Positions 8,170-17,766 of a stretch of 64,000 bases of DNA are shown one piece after another. The position numbers and the translations under genes are program-made. The stretch is taken from assembly GCF_042663885.1 (NCBI RefSeq), contig NZ_JBHSXV010000001.1; one strand, 5' to 3'. Every line of letters begins with the position of its first letter. The stretch's first letter is position 1. Source of the DNA: Aquipuribacter hungaricus. GTDB lineage: Bacteria; Actinomycetota; Actinomycetes; Actinomycetales; JBBAYJ01. The notes below the pieces were generated by a model. That model did not search any database, had not been told where the DNA came from, and saw only the letters and a program-made list of their open reading frames with translations.

Positions 8170-8802
8170 GTGACCCCGACGGTGCGGCAGGCGCGGCTCG
8201 ACCCGCGCGCGCCGCTGGTGATCGACACGCACGAGCTCGGCCGCCGGCCGGGGACGATGCTGTCGTTCCAGCGCGACGTCCCCGCCCCGGAGGACCTGGG
8301 CAACGGGGTCATCGGCGTGAGCCCCGGCTCGCCGCTGTCGCTGGACCTGCGCCTGGAGGCCGTCATGGAGGGCGTCCTGGTGACCGGGACCGTCGTCGCC
8401 ACGGCGACCGGGGAGTGCGTGCGCTGCCTGGACCCCGTCACCGAGGGCGTCGAGGTCGACGTGCAGGAGCTGTTCCTGCACGCCGCGCCCGAGGAGGCCG
8501 ACCCCGACGCGGACGCCCTCCCGCTGATGGACGTGGACCTGCTCGACCTGGAGCCCACCGTCCGCGACGCCCTGGTGCCGGCCCTGCCGTTCCAGCCGGT
8601 GTGCGACCCGGACTGCCCCGGACTGTGCTCGCGCTGCGGCGCGCGCCTGCTCGACGACCCCGACCACTCGCACGAGGACAACGACCCGCGCTGGGCCGCC
8701 CTCGCCGGGTTGACCGACCAGCTGGCCCAGGCAGACGCCCGGTCCGGCAACGGGACGGCGACCGCCGCCGACCCCGCTGGCACGAAGGAAGAGACGAACT
8801 GA
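8170..8802 (+). CDS. DUF177 (YceD) family protein, rRNA accumulation factor
   Basis: The 210-residue protein belongs to the YceD/DUF177 family, which in E. coli and plants is needed for normal 23S rRNA accumulation. Cysteines typical of the family are present: GECVRCLDPV in the middle and CDPDCPGLCSRCG near residue 145-157, the latter a probable zinc knuckle. The C-terminal DPRWAALAGL is also conserved. It is immediately followed by rpmF (one base between stop and start), the near-universal partner of this family, so the assignment rests on both sequence and context. Start GTG at 8170 was chosen for the AGGAAGG site eleven bases upstream. Confidence 0.88.
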   Translation: MTPTVRQARLDPRAPLVIDTHELGRRPGTMLSFQRDVPAPEDLGNGVIGVSPGSPLSLDLRLEAVMEGVLVTGTVVATATGECVRCLDPVTEGVEVDVQELFLHAAPEEADPDADALPLMDVDLLDLEPTVRDALVPALPFQPVCDPDCPGLCSRCGARLLDDPDHSHEDNDPRWAALAGLTDQLAQADARSGNGTATAADPAGTKEETN

Positions 8803-8803
8803 C

Positions 8804-9001
8804 ATGGCCGTCCCGAAGCGGAAGATGTCCCGCAGCAACACCCGGTCCCGTCGGGCCAACTGGAAGGCGGCCCCGATCACGCTGACCACGTGCCCGCAGT
8901 GCCGCGCCGTCCGCCGCCCCCACATGGCGTGCCCGACGTGCGGTGCCTACGACCAGCGCCGCTACACCGAGGCCCTGCGCACGGACCGCGAGCAGGCCTG
9001 A
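8804..9001 (+). CDS. rpmF: 50S ribosomal protein L32
   Basis: L32 is a small protein of the large ribosomal subunit. The 65-residue product starts MAVPKRKMSRSNTRSRR and carries a C4 zinc ribbon (CPQC and CPTC), so it is the zinc-containing form. ATG start, with GAAGGAAGAG upstream inside the end of the DUF177 gene. The last codon overlaps the probable beginning of rnc. Confidence 0.96.
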   Translation: MAVPKRKMSRSNTRSRRANWKAAPITLTTCPQCRAVRRPHMACPTCGAYDQRRYTEALRTDREQA

Positions 9002-9762
9002 TCCCTCGGCCCGTCCCTGAGCCCCTGACGGGCCCGGGCCCCGAGCGCACCGCCCTGGCGGAGGCGCTCGGGGTCGAGGTGTCCCCCCAGGGGCTCACCC
9101 ATGCCCTCGTGCACCGCTCGTTCGCCTACGAGAACGGGCAGGTCCCGACCAACGAGCGCCTGGAGTTCCTCGGCGACGCCGTGCTCCAGCTCGCGGTCAC
9201 CGAGGAGCTGTACCGCCGGCACCCCGAGGCCGACGAGGGCCTGCTGTCCCGGATGCGTATCGCGGTGGTCAGCCGGCCGGCGCTCGCCCTGGTCGCCCGC
9301 GCCCTCGGCGTGGGGCCGGCGATGCTGCTGGGCCGCGGCGAGGAGATGACCGGCGGGCGAGACCGCGACTCGCTGCTCGCGGACACCGTCGAGGCGCTCA
9401 TCGGCGTGGTCCACGTCGAGCGCGGCCCCGAGGCGTCCCGCGACCTCGTCCTCCGCATCACCGCGCCCCTGCTGGACGCCGCGCCCGGCGAGGGCGTCGA
9501 CCACGACCACAAGACCGTCCTGCAGGTGCTCGCCGCCGAGCGCGGGCTGCTCCCGCCGGTCTACGAGCTCACCCGCACCGGCCCCGCCCACGACCCGGAG
9601 TTCTCCGCCGTCGTCGTCCTGGCCGCGGCCGAGCACGGCACCGCCGACGTCGACGGCGACGCCGCCCGCGTCGAGGGCCGGGGCACCGGGCGCAGCAAGA
9701 AGCTCGCCGAGCAGGCCGCGGCGGCCGCCGTCGTCCAGGCCCTGCGCGCCGCGGCAGGCTGA
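8998..9762 (+). CDS. rnc: Ribonuclease III
   Basis: RNase III cuts double-stranded RNA and matures rRNA precursors. The signature ERLEFLGDAVLQL, the second acidic site DTVEALIG, and a C-terminal double-stranded RNA-binding domain (DHKTVLQVLAAERG through SKKLAEQAAAAAVVQAL) are all present. The start is uncertain. No ATG or GTG lies between the rpmF stop and the first conserved helix. The choices are a CTG at 8998 overlapping the rpmF stop, a CTG at 9025, or GTG codons buried in rpmF (for example 8938). I list the 8998 CTG, which gives about 254 residues, close to the family norm. rnc followed by mutM, smc and ftsY is a standard actinobacterial order. Confidence 0.88.
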   Translation: MIPRPVPEPLTGPGPERTALAEALGVEVSPQGLTHALVHRSFAYENGQVPTNERLEFLGDAVLQLAVTEELYRRHPEADEGLLSRMRIAVVSRPALALVARALGVGPAMLLGRGEEMTGGRDRDSLLADTVEALIGVVHVERGPEASRDLVLRITAPLLDAAPGEGVDHDHKTVLQVLAAERGLLPPVYELTRTGPAHDPEFSAVVVLAAAEHGTADVDGDAARVEGRGTGRSKKLAEQAAAAAVVQALRAAAG

Positions 9763-9765
9763 GGC

Positions 9766-10704
9766 GTGCCGGAGCTCCCCGAGGTCGAGAGCGTCCGCCG
9801 GGGCCTCGCGGGCCTCGTCGTCGGCGCCCGCGTCGCCGACGTCGCCGTGCTGCACCCCCGCCTGGTCCGCCACCAGCCCGGCGGGCCCGCCGCCTTCGCC
9901 GACCTGCTGCGCGGCGCCGTGCTGCAGGCACCGCGCAGGCGCGGCAAGTTCCTCTGGCTGCCGCTGGAGCGCGACCCCGCCGGGGCGGGACCCGCCGAGC
10001 ACCCGGACCGCGCCGAGGACGGCGCCGAGGACCGCGCCGAGGACTGCCTGGTCGTCCACCTCGGCATGTCCGGGCAGGTCCGGGTGCTCGACCGCGCCGA
10101 GCCGGTGCACCCCCACACCCGCGTGGTCGCCGCGCTGGAGGACGGCCGCGACCTCCGCTTCGTCGACATGCGGATGTTCGGCCGGCTGGACGTCGACGAG
10201 CTGGTCCCGGCCCCCGACGTCGTCGGCGACACCGTGCCCGCGCTCGCGTCCCACATCGGCCGCGACCCGCTCGACCCCGGCTTCGACGAGACCGCGTGGG
10301 TCGAGCGGCTGCGCGCCCGGAAGACCGGGCTCAAGCGGGCGCTGCTGGACCAGACGCTCGCCTCCGGCATCGGCAACATCTACGCCGACGAGGCGCTGTG
10401 GCGCAGCCGGCTGCACTGGGCCCGCCCCACCGAGACCCTGCCCCGGGCCGCGGCCCGCGAGCTGCTCGGGCACGTCCGCGAGGTGATGGCGTCGTCCATG
10501 GCCTCGGGCGGGACGTCGTTCGACGCGCTGTACGTGGACGTCAACGGGGAGTCCGGCTACTACGACCGCTCGCTGGACGCCTACGGCCAGGAGGGCCGGC
10601 CCTGCCGGCGTTGCGGCACGGCCGTGGTCCGCGAGGCGTGGACCAACCGCAGCTCGTTCCGCTGCCCCCTCTGCCAGCCCCGGCCCCGGCGCGCGCGGGT
10701 CTGA
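9766..10704 (+). CDS. mutM: Formamidopyrimidine-DNA glycosylase (Fpg/MutM)
   Basis: MutM removes 8-oxoguanine and formamidopyrimidines from DNA and nicks the abasic site. The N terminus MPELPEVE provides the catalytic Pro2 and Glu3. A helix-two-turn-helix with GIGNIYADEALW lies near residues 202-214, and the C-terminal zinc finger is CRRCGTAVV...FRCPLC. The 312 residues exceed the usual 270-290 because of an insertion around residues 75-95 containing a three-copy RAED/GAED repeat encoded by a 12-base tandem repeat (10009-10044). GTG start, three bases after the rnc stop, so the two genes are probably co-transcribed. Confidence 0.95.
   Translation: MPELPEVESVRRGLAGLVVGARVADVAVLHPRLVRHQPGGPAAFADLLRGAVLQAPRRRGKFLWLPLERDPAGAGPAEHPDRAEDGAEDRAEDCLVVHLGMSGQVRVLDRAEPVHPHTRVVAALEDGRDLRFVDMRMFGRLDVDELVPAPDVVGDTVPALASHIGRDPLDPGFDETAWVERLRARKTGLKRALLDQTLASGIGNIYADEALWRSRLHWARPTETLPRAAARELLGHVREVMASSMASGGTSFDALYVDVNGESGYYDRSLDAYGQEGRPCRRCGTAVVREAWTNRSSFRCPLCQPRPRRARV
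10009..10044 (+). repeat. 12-base tandem repeat inside mutM
   Basis: Three adjacent copies of (C/G)GCGCCGAGGAC encode RAED-GAED-RAED. The first and third copies are identical; the middle one differs at one base. The repeat lies in a loop that is short in most MutM proteins. Confidence 0.85.
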
Positions 10705-10721
10705 GCGGGCCCGGGCCCCGT

Positions 10722-10733
10722 TAGCCTCCCCGC
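10722..10733 (+). promoter_or_regulatory. Candidate -10 element for smc
   Basis: TAGCCT at 10722-10727 is followed by six bases to the GTG at 10734. This fits a leaderless transcript starting at or next to the start codon. No ribosome binding site is visible in this gap. Confidence 0.35.
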
Positions 10734-13700
10734 GTGCACCTGTCCTCGCTCACCCTGCGCGGCTTCAAGTCGTTCGCCTCGGCGACGACGCTGCGCCTGG
10801 AGCCGGGCATCACGTGCGTGGTCGGGCCGAACGGCTCGGGCAAGTCCAACGTCGTCGACGCCATCGCCTGGGTGCTCGGCGAGCAGGGCGCACGGACGCT
10901 GCGCGGCGGGAGCATGGCCGACGTCATCTTCGCCGGCACCGCCACCCGGGCCCCGCTGGGACGGGCCGAGGTGGTCCTCACCTTCGACAACTCCGACGGC
11001 CTGCTCGGCGAGGGCACGGCGGAGGTGTCCGTCACCCGGACGATGTTCCGCGCGGGCGGCAGCGAGTACGCCATCAACGGCCGGCCCTGCCGCCTGCTCG
11101 ACGTGCAGGAGCTGCTCGGGGACGCGGGCATCGGCCGCGAGCTGCACGTCGTCGTCGGCCAGGGCCGCGTCGACGCCGTCCTGCAGGCCACCCCCGAGGA
11201 GCGGCGCAGCTTCGTCGAGGAGGCCGCCGGCGTCCTCAAGCACCGCAAGCGCAAGAAGAAGGCGCTGCGCAAGCTCGCGGCGATGGACGGCAACCTCGTC
11301 CGGCTCGCCGACCTCACCGCCGAGATCGCCCGCCAGCTCAAGCCCCTCGGCCGCCAGGCGGACACCGCCCGCCGCGCCCGCCGGATCGCCGCCGACGCCC
11401 GCGACGCCCGGCTGCGCCTGCTCGCCGACGACGTCGCCGCGGTCCGCTCCGGGCTCGGCGGGCACGACGGGCCCGGCCCGGCGGCGCAGCGGCTCGCCGA
11501 CGTCACCGAGCGCCTCCGGCAGGCGCAGGCCGACGCCGCCCGCGCCCAGGCCGAGGAGTCCCGGGTCCGCCCCCACGCCTACGCCTGGGCCGACCAGCTC
11601 GGCCGCGCCCGCACCGTCAACGACCGGCTGCGGGGGATCGCCCGGCTCGCCGACGAGCGCGCCCGGCTCCTCGCCGAGCCCGTCGCCGTCCCGGGCACCG
11701 ACCTCGACGAGCTCGCCGCCACCACGGCGCGGGCCGAGGCGGAGGCGGCGCGGCTCGCGCAGGAGGTGACGACGGCGCACGCGGCCCTGGCCGGCACCGG
11801 GACCGCCCGCGCCGAGGCCGAGCGGGCGCACGAGCAGGCCGAGCGGGCCGCGCGCGAGCACGCCGCCGAGCGCGCCCGCCGCTCCGAGGCCGCCACCCGG
11901 CTGCACGGGCAGGTCGCCACCCTGCGCGGGCGCGTGGAGTCCGCCGACGCGGAGGCCGAGCGGCTCGGCCGCACCCTGGCCGAGGCCGAGGAGCGCCGTG
12001 CCGCCGCCGCCGCACGGTTCGAGGCGCTGCGCCGGGAGGGTGCCGGCACGGCTGCCGCGACCGGGGGAGGGCCGGACGACGACCCCGCCGCGGCCGCCGT
12101 CGCCGCCCACGAGCGCGCGCTCGAGGCGCACACCGCCGCCGCCGACGCCCAGCGCGAGCAGGAGCAGGCGGAGCGGGTCGCCGACCGGGAGCGCGCCGCG
12201 CTGCTGGCCCGCCGCGACGCCCTCGCCTCGACCACCGTCCCCGTCGACGCCACCGCCGAGGTCCTGGGCTCGGGCGCCGGCGTGCTGGGGCTGCTGAGCT
12301 CGCTGCTGCGCGTCGAGCCCGGTCACGAGCACGCCGTAGCGGCCGCGCTCGGGCCCGACGCCGACGCGGTCGCCATGTCCTCGCTGTCCGGGGCCGCCAC
12401 GGCGGTCGAGCGGCTGCACGACCGCGACGGCGGCCGGGTCGCCCTCGTCGTCCCCTCCGCGACGCCCCACGCCTCGGACCGGCCGCTGCCCGGTCTCGGG
12501 GAGCTCGACGGGGTGCGGGACACCGAGGGCGCCCGCCCCGCCGCCGAGCTCGTCCTCGGCGACGGCGAGGTCGCCGCCTGGGCCCGGCACCGGCTGGTCC
12601 GCACCGTCGTCGTCGACGACCTGCCCCGCGGGCTCGCGCTGCTCGGGCGCCTCGGTGCGGACGCCGAGGCCGTGACCGTCGTGACCCTGGTCGGGGACGT
12701 GCTCACCGCCGACGCGCTGCGCGGCGGGTCGGGGGCCGCGCCGTCGCTGCTCGAGCGCCAGGCCGTCCTCGACGAGGCCGGACGCGGGCTGGTCGCGGCG
12801 GAGGCCGTGCTCGAGCAGGCCCGCGCCTCCGTCGCCGCGGCCCGCCGCACCACGGCCGCCGCCCGCGAGCGCCTCGACGTCGCCGAGGCCGCGCGCACCG
12901 CCCTGGACGCCCGGATGAGCGCGCTGGCCCAGCAGCTCGGGGCGGTCTCCGCGCAGATGCGCGCCGCCGCCGACGAGGCCGACCGCGCGCGGGTGCAGGC
13001 GGAGCAGGTCGAGGTCCGCCGGGCCGGCTACGACACCGAGCTCGCCCGGGCCGTCGCCGCCCTCGCGGCGGCCGAGGCCGTGGACGACGACGACCTCGAC
13101 GGCCCGGACCGGGACCAGGACGACGACCAGCACGACGGGCCCGACGGCGACGCCAGCGGCGGCGACGGACGCCCCCGCCGCGGTCGCGCCGACGTCCAGG
13201 CCCTCGCCGACGCCGCCCGCGCCGCCCGGCAGGCCGAGACCGAGGCCCGGCTCACGGCCCGCACCGCCGAGGAGCGGGCCCGCGCCGCGACCGAGCGGGC
13301 CCAGGCGTCCGCCGCGGCGCTCGTCCGTGCCCGTGCCGAGCAGCAGGCGGCCACCGAGCGCCAGGCCGTCCGGGCCCGCGCCGCGGCGGAGGCGCGCGAG
13401 TTCCTCGCCGACGCCGCCCACGCCGTCGAGACGGCCGGGCGGGTGCTCGAGCGGGTGGTGGCCGGCGAGGCCGCGGCCCGGCGCGACCGCGAGGCCGTCC
13501 AGTCCCGGTCCCGGTCGGCGGCGGCGGCGGTGCAGGCCCTCGGTGGGGAGCACGCCCGCCTGGTCGAGGCCTCCCACGCGGAGGAGCTCGCCCGCACCGA
13601 GCAGCGGATGCGCCTGGAGCAGCTCGTCGAGACCGCCCGCGACGAGCACGGGCTGGAGCCCGACGCCCTGGTCCAGCAGTACGGCCCCGAGGTCCCGGTG

Positions 13701-14411
13701 CCCGTCGAGCGCGAGGGCGGCGACGGGTCGGTGGAGACCGACCACGAGCCGTACGACCGGTCGCGCCAGCAGCGCCGGCTCCGGGCGGCCGAGCGCGGCC
13801 TCGCCGAGCTGGGCACCGTCAACCCGCTGGCGATGGAGGAGTACACGGCGCTGGAGGAGCGGCACCGCTTCCTCCTGCAGCAGCAGCAGGACCTCAGCAC
13901 GAGCAAGAAGGACCTGCTCGGCATCATCCGCGACGTCGACGCCCGGGTGGAGGAGGTGGTCTCCGCCGCCTACGCCGACACCGCCCGGGAGTTCGAGCAG
14001 ATCATCCCGCGCCTGTTCCCCGGCGGCGTGGGTCGCCTGGTCCTCACCGAGCCCGACGACATCCTCACCACCGGCATCGAGGTCGAGGCGCGGCCCGCCG
14101 GCAAGACGGTCAAGCGGATGAGCCTGCTGTCCGGCGGCGAGCGCACCCTGGTCGCGCTGGCGTTCCTCGTCGCGCTGTTCAAGGCCCGGCCGAGCCCGTT
14201 CTACGTGCTCGACGAGATCGAGGCGGCCCTCGACGACGCCAACCTCGGTCGCCTGCTCGTGCTCATGGAGGAGCTGCGGGCCTCCAGCCAGCTCATCGTC
14301 GTCACGCACCAGAAGCGGACGATGGAGGCCGCCGACGCGCTGTACGGGGTCACCATGCGCGGCGACGGCGTCACGGCCGTGGTGAGCCAGCGGCTGCGCG
14401 AGGTCGTCTGA
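10734..14411 (+). CDS. smc: Chromosome segregation protein SMC
   Basis: SMC is the ATPase core of bacterial condensin, which compacts and aligns chromosome arms. The 1225-residue protein has the full layout: Walker A GPNGSGKSN at residues 31-39, a QGRVDAVL Q-loop segment near 143, a long alanine/arginine/glutamate-rich coiled coil, a hinge around residues 505-640, a second coiled coil, the signature LLSGGERTL near 1131 and Walker B YVLDEIEAALDD near 1157. The second coil is interrupted near residues 782-818 by a very acidic low-complexity stretch (DDDDLDGPDRDQDDDQ) that cannot be coiled coil. Start GTG at 10734 gives the conserved MHLSSLTLRGFKSF terminus. ftsY follows 52 bases downstream. Confidence 0.97.
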   Translation: MHLSSLTLRGFKSFASATTLRLEPGITCVVGPNGSGKSNVVDAIAWVLGEQGARTLRGGSMADVIFAGTATRAPLGRAEVVLTFDNSDGLLGEGTAEVSVTRTMFRAGGSEYAINGRPCRLLDVQELLGDAGIGRELHVVVGQGRVDAVLQATPEERRSFVEEAAGVLKHRKRKKKALRKLAAMDGNLVRLADLTAEIARQLKPLGRQADTARRARRIAADARDARLRLLADDVAAVRSGLGGHDGPGPAAQRLADVTERLRQAQADAARAQAEESRVRPHAYAWADQLGRARTVNDRLRGIARLADERARLLAEPVAVPGTDLDELAATTARAEAEAARLAQEVTTAHAALAGTGTARAEAERAHEQAERAAREHAAERARRSEAATRLHGQVATLRGRVESADAEAERLGRTLAEAEERRAAAAARFEALRREGAGTAAATGGGPDDDPAAAAVAAHERALEAHTAAADAQREQEQAERVADRERAALLARRDALASTTVPVDATAEVLGSGAGVLGLLSSLLRVEPGHEHAVAAALGPDADAVAMSSLSGAATAVERLHDRDGGRVALVVPSATPHASDRPLPGLGELDGVRDTEGARPAAELVLGDGEVAAWARHRLVRTVVVDDLPRGLALLGRLGADAEAVTVVTLVGDVLTADALRGGSGAAPSLLERQAVLDEAGRGLVAAEAVLEQARASVAAARRTTAAARERLDVAEAARTALDARMSALAQQLGAVSAQMRAAADEADRARVQAEQVEVRRAGYDTELARAVAALAAAEAVDDDDLDGPDRDQDDDQHDGPDGDASGGDGRPRRGRADVQALADAARAARQAETEARLTARTAEERARAATERAQASAAALVRARAEQQAATERQAVRARAAAEAREFLADAAHAVETAGRVLERVVAGEAAARRDREAVQSRSRSAAAAVQALGGEHARLVEASHAEELARTEQRMRLEQLVETARDEHGLEPDALVQQYGPEVPVPVEREGGDGSVETDHEPYDRSRQQRRLRAAERGLAELGTVNPLAMEEYTALEERHRFLLQQQQDLSTSKKDLLGIIRDVDARVEEVVSAAYADTAREFEQIIPRLFPGGVGRLVLTEPDDILTTGIEVEARPAGKTVKRMSLLSGGERTLVALAFLVALFKARPSPFYVLDEIEAALDDANLGRLLVLMEELRASSQLIVVTHQKRTMEAADALYGVTMRGDGVTAVVSQRLREVV

Positions 14412-14463
14412 GCCTGCCGCCCGCCGACGGGGCCCATCCCGGCGCGGCTGCGAGGATGGCCGC

Positions 14464-15756
14464 ATGATCGATGCCCTGGCCGCACCCGCCCCCGCCGACC
14501 TGGACGCCGTCCTCGCGCTGTCGTCCCTGGCCCCCGACGAGGTCACCGGCGTCGTCGTCGCCGCCGTGCTCGGTGTCTCCGCGCTCGTCGGCGCCGGCGT
14601 CGGCCTGGTCCGTCGGGCCCGGCACACCCGCGGCAGCGCCGGGCCCTGGCAGCCGCAGCCCGGCGTCGACTACACCCCCGGCGTCGGCGACGACGCCGGC
14701 GACCCGCGCGACACCCCGGTCCGCGGCGTGGAGACGCTCTCGCTGCCCGGCGACGGCGGCAGCACCGCCATCGGCGAGCTCGACCCGCGGCTGCTGGACG
14801 CGGTCGCCGGCCGCGACCTCGTCGACCCGGTCGTCGGCCGGCTCGGCCGGCTCCGGGCGCGCCTGGCCCGCTCCAACAGCGCGCTCGGCAAGGGACTGCT
14901 CGCCCTGCTGAGCCGCGACACCGTCGACGAGACCACGTGGGAGGAGGTCGAGGACATCCTCATCGGCGCCGACCTCGGCACCGGGCCGTCCCTGGAGCTC
15001 GTCGACCGGCTCCGTGCCCGGCTCGCCGGCGAGGGCCGCAGCGACGTCCGGACCGTGCTGCGCGAGGAGCTCGTCCGCGCCGTCGACCCCACCCTGGACC
15101 GCAGCCTCGCCGTCACCGCCAGCACCGACCCCACCACGGGCGCCCACCGCCCGGCCGTCGTCCTCGTCGTCGGGGTCAACGGCGTCGGCAAGACCACCAC
15201 CGTCGGCAAGCTCGCCCGCGTCCTCGTCGCCCAGGACAAGGACGTCGTCCTCGGCGCCGCCGACACCTTCCGCGCGGCCGCCGCCGAGCAGCTCACCACG
15301 TGGGGCGAGCGCGTCGGCGTGCCGACGGTCCGCTCGGAGACCGAGGGCGCCGACCCGGCCGCCGTCGCCTACGACGCCGTCAAGGCCGGCGTGGAGCTCG
15401 AGGCCGACGTCGTGCTCGTCGACACCGCCGGGCGGCTGCAGAACAAGCGCGACCTCATGGACGAGCTCGGCAAGGTCAAGCGGGTCGTCGAGCGCCACGG
15501 CCCGGTCGACGAGGTCCTCCTCGTCCTGGACGCCACCACCGGCCAGAACGGCCTCATGCAGGCGCGGGTGTTCTCCGAGGCCGTCGCCGTGACCGGCATC
15601 GTCCTCACCAAGCTCGACGGCACCGCCAAGGGCGGCATCGTCGTGGCGGTCCAGCGCGAGCTGGGGGTGCCGGTCAAGCTCGTCGGGCTCGGCGAGGGCG
15701 CCGACGACCTGGCCCCGTTCGAGCCGGAGCAGTTCGTCGACGCCCTGCTGGACTGA
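14464..15756 (+). CDS. ftsY: Signal recognition particle receptor FtsY
   Basis: FtsY is the membrane-associated GTPase that receives the SRP-ribosome complex and hands it to the Sec translocon. The 430-residue protein begins with a hydrophobic segment (about residues 28-48) followed by RRARH, a likely membrane anchor as in other actinobacteria. It then has the N domain and the G domain with GVNGVGKTTTVGKLA (from residue 236), DTFRAAAAEQL, DTAGRLQNK, TKLDGTAKGG and GLGEGADDLAPF. These are the SRP-GTPase motifs. GAGGAT seven bases before the ATG could be a weak -10 of a leaderless promoter. Confidence 0.96.
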   Translation: MIDALAAPAPADLDAVLALSSLAPDEVTGVVVAAVLGVSALVGAGVGLVRRARHTRGSAGPWQPQPGVDYTPGVGDDAGDPRDTPVRGVETLSLPGDGGSTAIGELDPRLLDAVAGRDLVDPVVGRLGRLRARLARSNSALGKGLLALLSRDTVDETTWEEVEDILIGADLGTGPSLELVDRLRARLAGEGRSDVRTVLREELVRAVDPTLDRSLAVTASTDPTTGAHRPAVVLVVGVNGVGKTTTVGKLARVLVAQDKDVVLGAADTFRAAAAEQLTTWGERVGVPTVRSETEGADPAAVAYDAVKAGVELEADVVLVDTAGRLQNKRDLMDELGKVKRVVERHGPVDEVLLVLDATTGQNGLMQARVFSEAVAVTGIVLTKLDGTAKGGIVVAVQRELGVPVKLVGLGEGADDLAPFEPEQFVDALLD

Positions 15757-15762
15757 GCCGGG

Positions 15763-15787
15763 GGCGGGGCGCCGGTCACGCCCCGCC
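15763..15787 (+). terminator. Hairpin terminator after ftsY
   Basis: A perfect nine-pair stem (GGCGGGGCG with CGCCCCGCC) and a seven-base loop lie six bases after the ftsY stop. There is no T tract, as usual for this GC content. It separates ftsY from the nitrogen operon. Confidence 0.65.
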
Positions 15788-15835
15788 GACCGGCCGTGAG
15801 CGGAGGGTCCCGGACAGTTCCCGGGACCGGCCCGC

Positions 15836-15882
15836 GTCACGCACCTTTCACACGACGGGGCCCGTCGTCACGTGCCTGTAAC
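15836..15882 (+). promoter_or_regulatory. GlnR-type double box upstream of amtB
   Basis: The region reads GTCAC-N6-TTCAC (15836-15851), then 15 bases, then GTCAC-N6-GTAAC (15867-15882). Actinobacterial GlnR sites are described as gTnAC-N6-GaAAC half-site pairs in front of amtB, glnA and similar genes. Each pair here keeps the six-base spacing and the AC ends. The site lies about 100-150 bases before the amtB start. That GlnR is the regulator is inference from the motif and the operon. Confidence 0.55.
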
Positions 15883-15984
15883 CCGCGGGGGGCGTGACGG
15901 AAACACCCCGACGCCACCGTTGCGGTCGTCGACAGGCCGGGCCCCTGCCCCGAGCCGTCCCACTGACCGGAAGGTGACAACCAC

Positions 15985-17318
<1,334 letters not shown>

Positions 17319-17322
<4 letters not shown>

Positions 17323-17657
17323 AGCTCGTCACCGCGGTGATCAAGCCGCACAAGCTCGACGACGTCAAGAACGCCCTCGAGGCCTTCGGCATCCAGGGGA
17401 TGACCGTCTCCGAGGCCTCCGGCTACGGCCGCCAGCGCGGCCACACCGAGGTCTACCGCGGCGCCGAGTACACCTCCGACCTGGTGCCCAAGGTGCGCAT
17501 CGAGGTCCTCGTCGACGACACCGGGGCGCCCGACGTCCTCGACGTCATCGTCCGGGCCAGCCAGACCGGCCGGATCGGCGACGGCAAGGTGTGGGCCAGC
17601 CCGGTCGACGAGGTCGTCCGGGTCCGCACCGGCGAGCGCGGCGTCGAGGCCATCTGA
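17319..17657 (+). CDS. glnB: Nitrogen regulatory protein PII
   Basis: PII senses 2-oxoglutarate and ATP/ADP and reports nitrogen status. The 112-residue protein matches the E. coli GlnB length and keeps the T-loop RGHTEVYRGAEY with Tyr51 (the modification site) at the same position, plus TGRIGDGK of the B-loop. In actinobacteria this protein is usually called GlnK and is modified by the GlnD homologue, often by adenylylation rather than uridylylation. Which modification occurs here cannot be seen. Linked to amtB by a four-base ATGA overlap, it probably blocks AmtB when nitrogen is plentiful. Confidence 0.96.
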
Positions 17658-17689
17658 GGCCTGCCGCCCCGCCCGTCCCGGGTGAGGCC

Positions 17690-17725
17690 CTGCGCCGGCG
17701 TGCTCCCTGCAGCACGCCGGCGCAG
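17690..17725 (+). terminator. Strong 15-pair hairpin between glnB and glnD
   Basis: Bases 17690-17704 pair perfectly with 17711-17725 around a six-base loop (CCCTGC). It lies 32 bases after the glnB stop. It could terminate most amtB-glnB transcripts, lowering glnD expression, or stabilise the upstream RNA. No T tract follows. Confidence 0.6.
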
Positions 17726-17766
17726 CCAGTCCGCCCACCGCTCGCGACCTCCGGGGGGAGACCCGC

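Noticed and set aside
10581..14627. A 1348-codon minus-strand open frame
   Set aside because: It lies entirely opposite smc and has the composition of a codon-position shadow (Gly, Leu, Arg, Val), with no domain and no start signals.
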